Source: Myxococcus landrumus
Lineage (GTDB): Bacteria; Myxococcota; Myxococcia; Myxococcales; Myxococcaceae
DNA: 64,000 nucleotides
Direction of reading: 5' to 3'
Assembly: GCF_017301635.1 (NCBI RefSeq)
Contig: NZ_CP071091.1
Coordinates: 4,538,001 to 4,602,000 of the forward strand
The notes under the pieces: generated by a model
The model's database searches: none
What the model was told of the DNA's origin: nothing
The model's input: only the letters and a program-made list of their open reading frames with translations
Shown: one piece after another, positions 7,701-14,381 of the stretch
Layout of the letters: each line of letters opens with the position of its first letter
Numbering within the stretch: position 1 is the first letter of the stretch
Program-made: the position numbers and the translations under genes

Positions 7701-10165
7701 TCGACCCCGACGCGGGGCAGACCCGGTTCGTGTCCGACGTGGCCGGGAGGCTGCGCTTCGTGCAGCCCGCGCTGGACGCGGGTGAGCAGTGGTTCGTCTA
7801 TTACAAGTACGACGCGCTGGGGCGCATGGTGGAGGAAGGCACCCTCGCCTCCGCGTGGGACCCCGTGGCGCTGCGCCTGCTCGCGAACCAGCCCGAGTGG
7901 CCGACCGAGGGTTTCACGGTCACGGTGTCGATGCGCTACGACGGCGACGGGAACGACCCCACGCTCATCGGCATGAAGTGGAGCTCCGTGGCGCACAACC
8001 CGGGGGACGACGGGGACGTCACCGTCACGGAGGTGTTCGGCTACGACGAGGACGGGCACCTCTCCTCGGTGCGGATGACGCTCGACGGGCCCACGACCGC
8101 CGACGGGACGGTGTCCTACCGGTACGACAACCTCTCGGCGGTGGTCCGCGTCGACTTCCCCCAGGGCACCCCGCTCCGGGCGGTGCACTACGCCTATGAC
8201 GAGCTCGGGCACCTCGTGTCCATCGGCAGCGCCGAGGGCCTCGCGAACTTCGCGGCCTATGCCTGGAGCGCGGATGGACTGGTGCAGCGGGAGGTGCTCG
8301 GCCAGGGCGCGTGGACGAGGCTCGTGGACTACACCTCTCGCGGCCAGGTGGCGACGATGACGACCACGTCGGCGGCGGGGGACCAGTCCTTCGCGCTGAC
8401 CTATGCCTATGAGCCGGACGGCGTCGTGCGCACGCGAGGCGTGCGTTGGCACTTCGCTGGCGCGGAAGCCAGCCAGGAGCAGGTCTTCGGCTACGACGGT
8501 CAGCGGAGGATGCTCACCGCGACGGGCACCACGCCGATGACCATCCGCGCCTACGACCCCAGCGGCAACATCTGGGAGGCGGAGGAGGGCGGAATCCGGG
8601 TGGCCACTCCGTGCGCGGATGGCTCGGACCGGGTCGCGTCGCTCTCCGTCGGGGCGGGCCCCGCCGAGCCGCTCACCTGGGGCGCCCAAGGACAGTTGCT
8701 CGCGGGCGCGGGCCGGACGTTCACCTACGAACGCGCGACGAACATGACGACGCGCATCGAGTCCGCCGGAAGCGCGCTCCGGCTCGCGTACGGCGGGAGC
8801 CAGCAGCGCGTGCTCAAGCGTCGCCGCGACGGCGCCGACACGGTCTACTTCTTCGGTGCGGGTCTGGTCCCCGTGGCACGGCGGGACGGGGCGTCCTGGA
8901 CCGTGCTCCTGCAGGGACCGTCAGGGCTCCTCGCGCTGGTGGGGACGAACACGCGCTTCACGCTGACGGACCCGGACCAGTCCGTGTGGGCGGTCGTGGA
9001 GGGCTCCACGCTCGCGGCGCGCTACGCCTATGCTCCCTTCGGCGGCCTCACGCTCGCCGAGGGCGACACGGCGGCCTCCGAGTATCTCTTCCAGGGACAG
9101 GAGTGGGACGCCGAGGTCGGGCTCTACAACTTCCGCGCCCGCATGTACGACCCGGTCCTGCGCCGCTTCGTGACGCCGGACCCGCGGCGGCAGTTCGCGA
9201 GCCCCTACGTCTTCGCCGCGAACAATCCGCTCGGCATCACCGACCCCACGGGCGAAGTCTCTCTCGCGGAGAGGATTGGCATCGGCATTGCCTCGGCGCT
9301 CCTCACCATCGCCGGCACCTGCCTCGCCGTCTTCACGGGGGGCGCCTCGAGTGCGGCGGCGAGCGCGGCGAAGCGCATGGTGAAGGTCGCGGTGAAGGGC
9401 ACGACCAAGGCCGCGAAGGGAGCGGCCAAGGGGGCCTCGGCCGGCGCGGCGGAAGGAGCCGCTGTGGGGGCGACGGAAGGCGCCGTGGCCACGGGCTCAC
9501 AGGTGGTCTCCGCGGGAGTCTCCGCGACCGAGTCCCTGGTCAACTCCGCCGGCACCCTGGCGGAGAAGGCCACGCGGTTCGGTCTCGGCGTCGCGGGGAA
9601 CACGATCTCGAGCGCCGGGCGCGCTGGATTCAAATACAACCGCACGCAGCCCGGGAGCGACTACTCGGCCAAGGGCTTCTTCGAGGCCATGGGGATTGGC
9701 GCCGCCGCGGGCTTCGCGAAGGGGGTCGTGCTCGGCGGTGGGGAGCTCGCGACGAGTGGGCTCTCCAAGAAGGAGGGCCGCAAGGGCGTCGCCGCGCGCA
9801 TCGCCGCCAGGGCCGCCGTGGGCAGCGTCGCGGGCCTGATATCCAGTGACCTGTCGACGATCCTCACCAACGTCCAGCAGCATGAGCCCTGGTACCAGGG
9901 GCTCGCCAGAAGCACCGTCGGGGGCTTCGTCGGGGGCGCCCTCTCCGGCACCGCCTCGGGCACCTGGGGCGAGCGTTCGCACTCCAAGAAGTACGTGAAG
10001 GTGACCGACCACGTGAAGTCCCTCGGGAACAACCTCATCGACAAGGTCAAGAAGGCCACGGTCGACAGGAACAGCTACACGCTCAATGGCACGGCCTCGT
10101 TCTTCGCGATGCCCGGTTACGACGTGTGGGGCACGGCGGGACGATGGGGGAAGCTCGAGGAGTGA
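1715..10165 (+). CDS. Giant RHS/YD-repeat protein with variable C-terminal region
   Basis: The 2816-aa product starts at ATG 1715 (GAGG 7 nt upstream); the frame is also open from GTG 1652, but that codon lies in a terminator-like hairpin. The N-terminal ~110 residues carry a GLGWSLPL segment typical of SpvB/Tc-type and other RHS proteins. The centre has beta-rich segments and a sugar-binding-like sandwich. YD-type repeats (RYDGDG, YAYDELGHL, GYDGQRR, AYDPSGN) occupy about 1950-2450. The conserved RHS core ends near residue 2515 with a LYNFRARMYDP motif and then NPLGITDPTGE. The last ~300 residues are Ala/Gly-rich with hydrophobic stretches and end in a short polar domain, the position normally held by a toxin or effector tip. 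No signal peptide is evident. RHS proteins form shells that deliver a C-terminal payload; which payload this is cannot be told. The next gene is a CHAP hydrolase, not an obvious immunity gene. Confidence 0.9.
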   Translation: MSSSNPSSQSQPPAIRTFQMDDRSVGNLASSVNLFRGDVNLTQSLFTLPGRSEGNGLDVSLSLQYQSNVFREATTWNREAPTGVVGLGWSLPLTWIESMSSGSPVPGTRQYALFENGTPNTLVRQPWAPRLFSADAALASGLADGKPVPAPLVQEFHAHGLLLSANATARGGQGTWELVDDTHELLYTLEVGARLLARDGGEAYQLQNYQFWKVQYYPRYERWVVTNDSAVRRSFGGGVTRDATGAHAVNNTVAWSVWWKGSNGLPLWSGASMRTEGQVQVARAWYLGRVTDRFGSAITYAYNDFERTSDGLLRGCERRVGTGGLPYTQAVYLTRVTDVFGRTVTLHYGDKLWSAEAEAPREYADPHRAVPGDAPGAWQDCYETRFLDQVTVRATDGATLFTFRFGYEPRPEATGREREVANVTGNTGHLRGDTFKRFLTRITQFDQDDVESPGFVLTYCLDAATEGGQPGALAALTSPEGATATYTYAHQSLPLCERRAEVKRPDSVGGGSPRIYYGPDYAVVAYYHPANGRLSLQVWTWTGAWLTWQLDPGDALLDTLGLDLDTLDVVANQDFFALTFTRTTPSECVAYVFDRDVARPGQWRAATVNGVTTAKNTPTLKLPTGGIATTFVGGTTWLAVAQMSDRTLSGSYEVLTWRWTTRAWTRETLAAPRYTWLTGSGEYLAALDIDGKLTVRWLDSQLVWRSGPSTMLPRLLTVDLAGVALVPGTSLVTVSNVIASNSQENVYQVWVVQWTADYALQLHSLGEFTDAFGSGNAPTSWVPQVVDDTLIAINGNLARFDGAAWVVSTKLNPGMPDADRDQRYAFGPDYALQIIVPTTGVGAAVAQVMAYDPMTGWKPAPSTLGQALPPQETQAANWPTSGGEDWAVVGPYVYFRGTASDWSAVAAAPASANLDVLVGQGGYHFNSESLVDQGPTFLAFTTEQGSAAQRAEALLLRNGQVGKPAPFPQEKLGDGQGPGTSPKGPQLFATYPQDAIDFDRATTVYLHQYAGDTFAGPIEHYAVAGLDVTDGYRDAIPTRYVFDTKTAGCDPTGLIVKFFSARTYPGTSDAANPVNGWVDSTYLNGMADETGKNYYDMLDGLLLRTQTRDRAGVLLDGTEATWVVYQQVASDVLEPETVVLRGGWVAQTVDTQISNGVTSTKTTEYVPPGAPGSATGQPVTVTFQQNGGEGQAQTFVQTTVPGVAIDAGLAAIHALTDPAQVTNTVTTDTGTVPVQAMATTYACWPTAEGVLVSMAEASFGLLDAPEVAFPFASYTPGDNPAGWALAARTTEHTDYGQEQESVDGLGVPTATLYSSNREFGVAQATNAPFGGFAFLGFQPYEDTSRWTLTGVVYDADDVRTGIRAARLPGGANATLAVSVTPEAPEGTYLVGAWVRTPAGFTNNTTTGIFATVTVDGVAAPPHFVPLPATDGAWRYVTLPVPLGGPQVLGGPVPAPDRRSADRRARLAARPRRTRTSQAGRTAPLALTSAATEASVVLTLSITNTTSSAVTLDSVLVGPLASGFVSRTFDEPSQQLTSTQDASGRTTRTYFDRAFQPTVSVGASGQVKELSQNFLSRWGNDGVFSPLSPNAEVTVHPASGGVLETFRDGGTWRERWDASEGWAAADGALRHTGNAAGLLTWRGTTVETRAVYFELQARDVVASVSMGDVTIRWDQGWSASQAGVAWTALATPPLARHWLLVVGKGVVLFFAEGQLLFSQPVRPSGDTVSITLTGEGALRNLSVAEAVRVGVSYNDASGRQRQVQQLQGADSIVLGLIHDALSRPLVTTKAAPGSFGSGQHQPVLQYRPGFVDVEEFLANLSTTWELKGDVADYYRGQHEDGIQRSDDQGYPYEGTRYEASPRQQTLEQAGAGKPYAIDLAVPEEQRQTTRLRFGANAGGDLPAGRYFEDTLTSPVQTRSVRLTDTLSQTVRSTYVSNTGEEVSRTSGNRTYAAGASGPVATLETALPNKLVSGPQQLPNGYTQRMTTDALQRTESLVDPDAGQTRFVSDVAGRLRFVQPALDAGEQWFVYYKYDALGRMVEEGTLASAWDPVALRLLANQPEWPTEGFTVTVSMRYDGDGNDPTLIGMKWSSVAHNPGDDGDVTVTEVFGYDEDGHLSSVRMTLDGPTTADGTVSYRYDNLSAVVRVDFPQGTPLRAVHYAYDELGHLVSIGSAEGLANFAAYAWSADGLVQREVLGQGAWTRLVDYTSRGQVATMTTTSAAGDQSFALTYAYEPDGVVRTRGVRWHFAGAEASQEQVFGYDGQRRMLTATGTTPMTIRAYDPSGNIWEAEEGGIRVATPCADGSDRVASLSVGAGPAEPLTWGAQGQLLAGAGRTFTYERATNMTTRIESAGSALRLAYGGSQQRVLKRRRDGADTVYFFGAGLVPVARRDGASWTVLLQGPSGLLALVGTNTRFTLTDPDQSVWAVVEGSTLAARYAYAPFGGLTLAEGDTAASEYLFQGQEWDAEVGLYNFRARMYDPVLRRFVTPDPRRQFASPYVFAANNPLGITDPTGEVSLAERIGIGIASALLTIAGTCLAVFTGGASSAAASAAKRMVKVAVKGTTKAAKGAAKGASAGAAEGAAVGATEGAVATGSQVVSAGVSATESLVNSAGTLAEKATRFGLGVAGNTISSAGRAGFKYNRTQPGSDYSAKGFFEAMGIGAAAGFAKGVVLGGGELATSGLSKKEGRKGVAARIAARAAVGSVAGLISSDLSTILTNVQQHEPWYQGLARSTVGGFVGGALSGTASGTWGERSHSKKYVKVTDHVKSLGNNLIDKVKKATVDRNSYTLNGTASFFAMPGYDVWGTAGRWGKLEE

Positions 10166-10246
10166 CACGCCTCCCGGAATGGCGCGTGTAACCCCGCGGC
10201 GAGCGCCGGCGTACATGGACCAAGACCGCGGTTTCGGAGGTCATCC

Positions 10247-10945
10247 ATGAGCAACGGCGTCTCGTTCCCGAAGTTCAACACCCATATCCTCTCCCTCAAC
10301 ACCACCGGCCCCGGGGCCATCGCCGGAAGCCCGCCCAAGCAGGACCCGGCGAACCTGACGAAGCCCCTCTGGGGCTTCTCCATGGCGGACCTCTTCGAGG
10401 GGAGCGCCCCGAAGACGACGAGCACCTCGAAGGCGAAGCCGCCTGCCTCGGGCGGCGACATCGGACAGAAGATCGTCGACATCGCCAACAAGCAGGAGGG
10501 CTACAAGGAGGGGGCCAACAACTCCAACAAGTTCACCCAGGCCATGACAGGCAAGAAGGGCCAGGCCTGGTGCGCGGACTTCGTGAGCTGGGCCGCGAAG
10601 GAGGCGGGCCTGAAGTCGCCTCGCTCCTCCACCGTGGGTGGCATCGTCAACCAGCTCAAGGAGCAAGGCACCTGGAAGAACAAGAAGAACCCCCAGCCGG
10701 GTGATGCCATTGCCTTCAACAGCCCCAGCACCCGCCGCTGGGACGACCACGTCGGCATCATCAGCAAGGTCAACTACAAGACCGTCGAGAAGAACGGCAA
10801 GAAGACCAAGGTGCCCGTCAGCGTGGATGTCATCTCCGGCAACTCGGGCAAGAACACCGACGGCGTCTCCACGCGCAAGAAGGTCCCGCTGAACGACCCC
10901 TCCATCATCGGCTGGGGCTCCATGGCGAAGCCGAAGAAGAAGTGA
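10247..10945 (+). CDS. CHAP-domain amidase/endopeptidase-like protein
   Basis: The 232-aa product has GGAGG about 8 nt upstream of its ATG. After a ~65-residue Pro/Ser/Thr/Lys-rich N-terminus with no signal peptide comes a CHAP (NlpC/P60-like) fold. The Cys is in AWCADFVSW (C109), the His in DDHVGII (H168), and a likely third residue is N199 in ISGNSG. The tail ends in Lys-rich GSMAKPKKK. CHAP enzymes cleave peptidoglycan peptides or amide bonds. The gene lies 81 nt after the RHS gene, in the same orientation, so it could be a co-encoded effector or be delivered with the RHS protein; this is inference from proximity. The stop is 13 nt from the stop of the convergent ynfA-like gene. Confidence 0.85.
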   Translation: MSNGVSFPKFNTHILSLNTTGPGAIAGSPPKQDPANLTKPLWGFSMADLFEGSAPKTTSTSKAKPPASGGDIGQKIVDIANKQEGYKEGANNSNKFTQAMTGKKGQAWCADFVSWAAKEAGLKSPRSSTVGGIVNQLKEQGTWKNKKNPQPGDAIAFNSPSTRRWDDHVGIISKVNYKTVEKNGKKTKVPVSVDVISGNSGKNTDGVSTRKKVPLNDPSIIGWGSMAKPKKK

Positions 10946-10957
10946 CGCCCCGCGAGC

Positions 10958-11284
10958 TCACTTCCGCGGGCCGAGGATGATGATGGCCATCCCCAGGATG
11001 GCGACGCACGCCCCCACGACATCCCAGGTCGTGGGCCGCTCGCCTTCCACCCACCACAGCCACACCAGCGCCACCGCGATGTACACGCCGCCATACGCGG
11101 CATAGGTGCGCGCGGCCCCGGTGGGATGCAGCGTCAGCAGCCACGCGAACGCGGCCAGGCTCGCCGCCGCCGGCACCAACAGCCACGCGGACCTGCCCTC
11201 CCGCAGCCAGAGATAGGGCAGATAGCAGCCCACGATTTCGGCCAGGGCCGTGACGACGAAGAGTCCGAAGGTGCGCGGCAACAC
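10958..11284 (-). CDS. ynfA: YnfA/UPF0060 family small integral membrane protein
   Basis: The 108-aa product has four hydrophobic helices and family hallmarks: a [17 protein letters not shown] segment near the N-terminus, [11 protein letters not shown] in the middle and a final [19 protein letters not shown] helix. Length and layout match the UPF0060 family, which is related to small multidrug-resistance-type transporters; the physiological substrate is not settled. It is divergent from the CDF exporter gene, with 244 nt between their starts, and next to the metal-resistance block, though nothing in the sequence ties it to metal export. Confidence 0.9.
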   Translation of the reverse strand: MLPRTFGLFVVTALAEIVGCYLPYLWLREGRSAWLLVPAAASLAAFAWLLTLHPTGAARTYAAYGGVYIAVALVWLWWVEGERPTTWDVVGACVAILGMAIIILGPRK

Positions 11285-11528
11285 GGCGGCGACTCTAACC
11301 GTCCCCCGCGCGATGCCGCCCGGCCAAAGCAGGCCCCCGACCGGCGGCCTGTTCCCTCAGGGAAGCGGCCAGCCGCCCGCGACGACGATGCGCAAGCTTC
11401 GAGGGCGGGTGCGCGACACGAAAAGCAGCGGCCCGGTGTAACCCCGGCGCGCGCCGAGCGTCAGCCGGGGCGAGTGGCGAGTCTCCGCCGCGCACGCCTT
11501 GCTTTCCGTCCTGGAGGAACCGTCGACC

Positions 11529-12422
11529 ATGTCCGGCTCCCACAATCACGCAGCCCCCACCCACGGCCGGGCCTTCGCCGTGGGCATCGGCCTCAACCTC
11601 GCCTTCGTCGCCGTCGAGGCCACCTTCGGCTTCCTCTCCGACTCGCTGGCGCTGCTCGCCGATGCCGGCCACAACCTGAGCGACATCCTGGGCCTCGTGC
11701 TCGCGTGGGGAGCCAGCGTCCTGGCCCGCCGCAGGCCGACCGAGCGCCACACCTACGGCCTGCGCAGCTCCTCCATCCTCGCCGCCCTGCTCAATGGCTT
11801 GCTGCTGCTGGTCGCCGTGGGAGGCATCTCCTGGGAAGCCATCCGCAGATTGGGTGAGCCCGCCCCCGTCGCCAGCGGCACCGTCATGGTGGTGGCCGGC
11901 ATCGGTATCGTCATCAACACCGCCACCGCGCTCATGTTCTGGAAGGGCCGCAAGAGCGACCTCAACATCCGGGGCGCCTTCCTCCACATGGCCGCCGACG
12001 CGGGCGTGTCGCTGGCCGTCGTCCTGGCCGGCGCGCTCATCTCCTTCACCGGATGGCTGTGGATGGACCCGGTGGTGACGCTTCTCATCGCGGCCCTCAT
12101 CTTCTTCAGCACCTGGGGGCTCTTGAAGGACTCGGTCAACCTGGCGCTGCATGCCGTGCCGGAGAACATCGACATGGGCGCGGTGCGGGAGCGACTCAGC
12201 AAGGCGCCCGGTGTCGCGCAGGTGCATGACCTGCACGTGTGGGCCATGAGCACGACCGAGGCCGCGCTCACCGCCCACCTCGTCGTTCGCGATGCCCAGG
12301 TGAACGACCTGCTCGTCAGCCAGTTGAAGAAACGGCTGCATGACGAGTTCGGTATCCACCACGTCACGCTGCAACTCGAAGCAGTCACCCTGTCGGACTG
12401 CTGCCAGCTTGCCCCCATGTAG
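11529..12422 (+). CDS. Cation diffusion facilitator (CzcD/ZitB-type Zn/Co/Cd exporter)
   Basis: The start at ATG 11529 is supported by GGAGG 12 nt upstream. The 297-aa inner-membrane protein has six predicted helices. The metal site reads H48-x3-D52 in the second helix (AGHNLSD) and H153-x3-D157 in the fifth (HMAADAG), the HxxxD/HxxxD arrangement of zinc-type CDF proteins. A His-containing N-terminus (SGSHNH..TH) and a cytosolic C-terminal ferredoxin-like domain (VHDLHVWAMSTTEAAL) complete the family layout. CDF proteins exchange divalent metal for protons. It is the first gene of a block that continues with a small Cys/His-rich exported protein and CzcC-, CzcB- and CzcA-like components. Confidence 0.93.
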   Translation: MSGSHNHAAPTHGRAFAVGIGLNLAFVAVEATFGFLSDSLALLADAGHNLSDILGLVLAWGASVLARRRPTERHTYGLRSSSILAALLNGLLLLVAVGGISWEAIRRLGEPAPVASGTVMVVAGIGIVINTATALMFWKGRKSDLNIRGAFLHMAADAGVSLAVVLAGALISFTGWLWMDPVVTLLIAALIFFSTWGLLKDSVNLALHAVPENIDMGAVRERLSKAPGVAQVHDLHVWAMSTTEAALTAHLVVRDAQVNDLLVSQLKKRLHDEFGIHHVTLQLEAVTLSDCCQLAPM

Positions 12423-12489
12423 CCGTCCACCCGACAACGATGACCTTCCGCGGCTTGCGCTCCCCCATGAGAACCATTACGAAGGCCCT

Positions 12490-12819
12490 GTGCTGCGTCT
12501 GCTCCTGATGTTGGTGTTGGTGCACGGCCTCGTGCCTTCCTTCGGGGAAGCCATCGAGATGGCCGTCCACTACGCCGTCTCGGGGCACGTGGCGCACTCC
12601 GTGGAAGGTGAGTCGGACCTGGGTGACCTGAGCCGTGAACACGGCTGCGGGCCCACGTCACATCAGTGCGGCTGCTGCCCGAGCCAGCATGTGACGCCTG
12701 TCTCGCTCCCCTCGGTGGCCTGGGTCCTCGACTCAGGCGCCCAGGAGATTCCCGGTGAGGAGCAACGCCCCACCGAAGTGGAACAAGCCCGGCTGTTGCG
12801 GCCTCCCATAGCGGCCTAG
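12490..12819 (+). CDS. Small exported Cys/His-rich protein in the metal-efflux block
   Basis: GTG 12490 is preceded by GAAGG and gives a 109-aa product beginning with a hydrophobic leader (LRLLLMLVLVHGLVP). The frame is open further upstream, but that part overlaps the end of the CDF gene. The mature part carries a cluster of metal-ligand residues, REHGCGPTSHQCGCCPSQH, and several other His residues, then an acidic, low-complexity tail. Similar small proteins preceding czcCBA genes are common in myxobacteria and other proteobacteria as I recall, but no function is established here. Position and Cys/His content suggest periplasmic metal binding or sensing. The start codon is uncertain. Confidence 0.6.
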   Translation: MLRLLLMLVLVHGLVPSFGEAIEMAVHYAVSGHVAHSVEGESDLGDLSREHGCGPTSHQCGCCPSQHVTPVSLPSVAWVLDSGAQEIPGEEQRPTEVEQARLLRPPIAA

Positions 12820-13145
12820 CGGCCGGCTCCCCACCGCACCTGTCTTCCCTCTCCCGCACCGGACGTCGCGCGTGTCTCCACACGCGTGGGGCCTCTTCGC
12901 GGGGAGAGATGCCGTGCGTGTCGTGGACTCGCGCAACTGACGCGCGCGGACCGGACGCCCCTCATCCATCTCCAGGCACCAGGTCTCACATCCCCGACAG
13001 GTGATGGCGTGGACCCTGGCCCTCATCCATTCCTGCGTCGGCGGAGGCCGGCGCTGGAGTGCGTGCGTGGACACGCGTGGCGCATCGCCGCTCGCCCTCT
13101 CACGCCCTCCAGCCGCCACGGCTCCCGCTGAGCCTTCCATTCCTG
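12820..13145 (+). other. Intergenic region upstream of the RND genes
   Basis: There are 326 nt between the small Cys/His-rich gene and the probable start of the CzcC-like gene. It contains a 7-bp perfect inverted repeat (CGCGTGT/ACACGCG, 12869-12886). The remainder holds no credible gene. An in-frame GTG at 13059 could extend the CzcC-like protein. I see no clear promoter. Confidence 0.4.
12869..12886 (+). terminator. Short perfect hairpin, possible terminator or operator
   Basis: CGCGTGT and ACACGCG flank a CTCC loop. It lies 50 nt past the small Cys/His-rich gene, and no T-run follows. Confidence 0.3.
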
Positions 13146-14381
13146 GTGAGCGTCCTGTTCCCATCCCTTCGACTCGGCAGCCTGCTCCTGCTCGTCGCCA
13201 CGCCGGCCCTCGCGGCCCGCCCGCTGACGATGGAGCAATCCGTTGCACTCGCCCTTGAACGCAGTCCACGACTCATCGCCCAGAAGGCCGAGGTGGCCTC
13301 GGCCCAGGCCCAGCTCTCGGGCGCCGCCCTCCTCGCGCAGACCAACCCGGAGCTCCAGGCCGCGGTCGGCCCGCGCTTCCGGGGCGCGGAGAGCACCCTC
13401 ATCGACGTCAACGTCGGCATCAGCCAGCAGTTGGAGCTCTTCGGTCAGCGCGGCGCCCGCAAGGACGCCGCGACCGCGAGCGTGTCCGCCAGCCGCGCGC
13501 GCATGGCGGCCCTCCAGGTGGAGCTCGCCGCCGAGGTCCGTGAGGCCTTCGGCAAGGCCCTGGCCGTCGAGCAGGAGCTCCTGCTCGCCCAGGATGCCCT
13601 CGCGCTCGCGGAGGAGGGACGCCAGGCCGCAGAGGAGCGGCTGAAGGCGGGCGCCGCCTCTCGCATCGAGGTGAACACCGCCCGCGTGGAGCTGGGCCGC
13701 GCCCAGAAGGAGCGAGCCCGCGCCGAGCAGCAGCGCACACAGAGCCTGGCGGAGCTGCGGCTCCTGCTGGGCGTCGAGCCCGACGAGGAGCTCGCCCCCC
13801 AAGGCGCGCTCCCCACCGAAGCCACGGCCCTGCCCGCGCTCTCCGAGCTCATGCAACAGGCCACGGCACAACGCGCGGACTTGAAGGCGGCCACGGCGGA
13901 GGTGGAGGCCGCGGAGGCGGAGGTCCGGCTCGCCCGGAAGGAAGCCCTGCCCCGCCCCAGCCTCGGCATCAGCTACGGCCGGGAGGAAGGCAACGACATC
14001 ATCCAGGGGACGCTCGGCATCGACCTGCCCGTCTTCAATCGCAACCAGGCCAGCAAGGGCCTCAGCTCCGCCCGCGAGCGCGCGGCACGGGAGACCCTCA
14101 CCGCCACCCAGCGATTCGTCCGCTCCGAGGTGGAGCTGGCCTTCCATCGCTATCGCACCGCGCAGGCCGGCGCGGCCGTCTTCGGAGGCGACGTCCTCGC
14201 CGCGCTTCAAGAGAACCTGAAGCTCGTCACCGAGGCGTACCGCGCCGGCAAGGTCGACTTCCTCCAATTGCTCATCATCCGGCGCGAAGCCCTCGCCGCA
14301 CGCCTTGGCTACATCGAGGCGCTCGAGGAGCTGAACACCGCCGAAGCCCAACTCAAGAAGGTCGTGGGAGCCATTCAATGA
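13146..14381 (+). CDS. czcC: Outer-membrane efflux protein of the TolC/CzcC family
   Basis: From GTG 13146 the 411-aa product starts with a signal peptide (LGSLLLLVATPALA, cleaved before ARPLTMEQ). A start at GTG 13059 is possible but would put an Arg-rich stretch ahead of the signal. Two outer-membrane efflux domains follow, with long Ala/Glu/Arg-rich helical segments (residues ~50-200 and 240-405). Each repeat has a typical amphipathic strand region (GISQQLELFGQRGARKDA; GTLGIDLPVFNRNQ). It forms the outer-membrane channel of the CzcCBA pump. Its TGA overlaps the ATG of the CzcB gene (ATGA), so the two are translationally coupled. Confidence 0.88.
   Translation: MSVLFPSLRLGSLLLLVATPALAARPLTMEQSVALALERSPRLIAQKAEVASAQAQLSGAALLAQTNPELQAAVGPRFRGAESTLIDVNVGISQQLELFGQRGARKDAATASVSASRARMAALQVELAAEVREAFGKALAVEQELLLAQDALALAEEGRQAAEERLKAGAASRIEVNTARVELGRAQKERARAEQQRTQSLAELRLLLGVEPDEELAPQGALPTEATALPALSELMQQATAQRADLKAATAEVEAAEAEVRLARKEALPRPSLGISYGREEGNDIIQGTLGIDLPVFNRNQASKGLSSARERAARETLTATQRFVRSEVELAFHRYRTAQAGAAVFGGDVLAALQENLKLVTEAYRAGKVDFLQLLIIRREALAARLGYIEALEELNTAEAQLKKVVGAIQ

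Noticed and set aside
1898..8689. Long open frame of 2263 codons on the minus strand inside the RHS gene
   Set aside because: It lies antisense to a recognisable RHS protein, is Arg/His/Gly-rich and has no recognisable motif; such shadow frames are usual in GC-rich DNA.
1715..10945. RHS plus neighbours as a Tc insecticidal toxin complex
   Set aside because: No TcA-type or separate TcB/TcC partner genes are present; only the GLGWSLPL-type N-terminus and RHS core are shared with TcC-like proteins.
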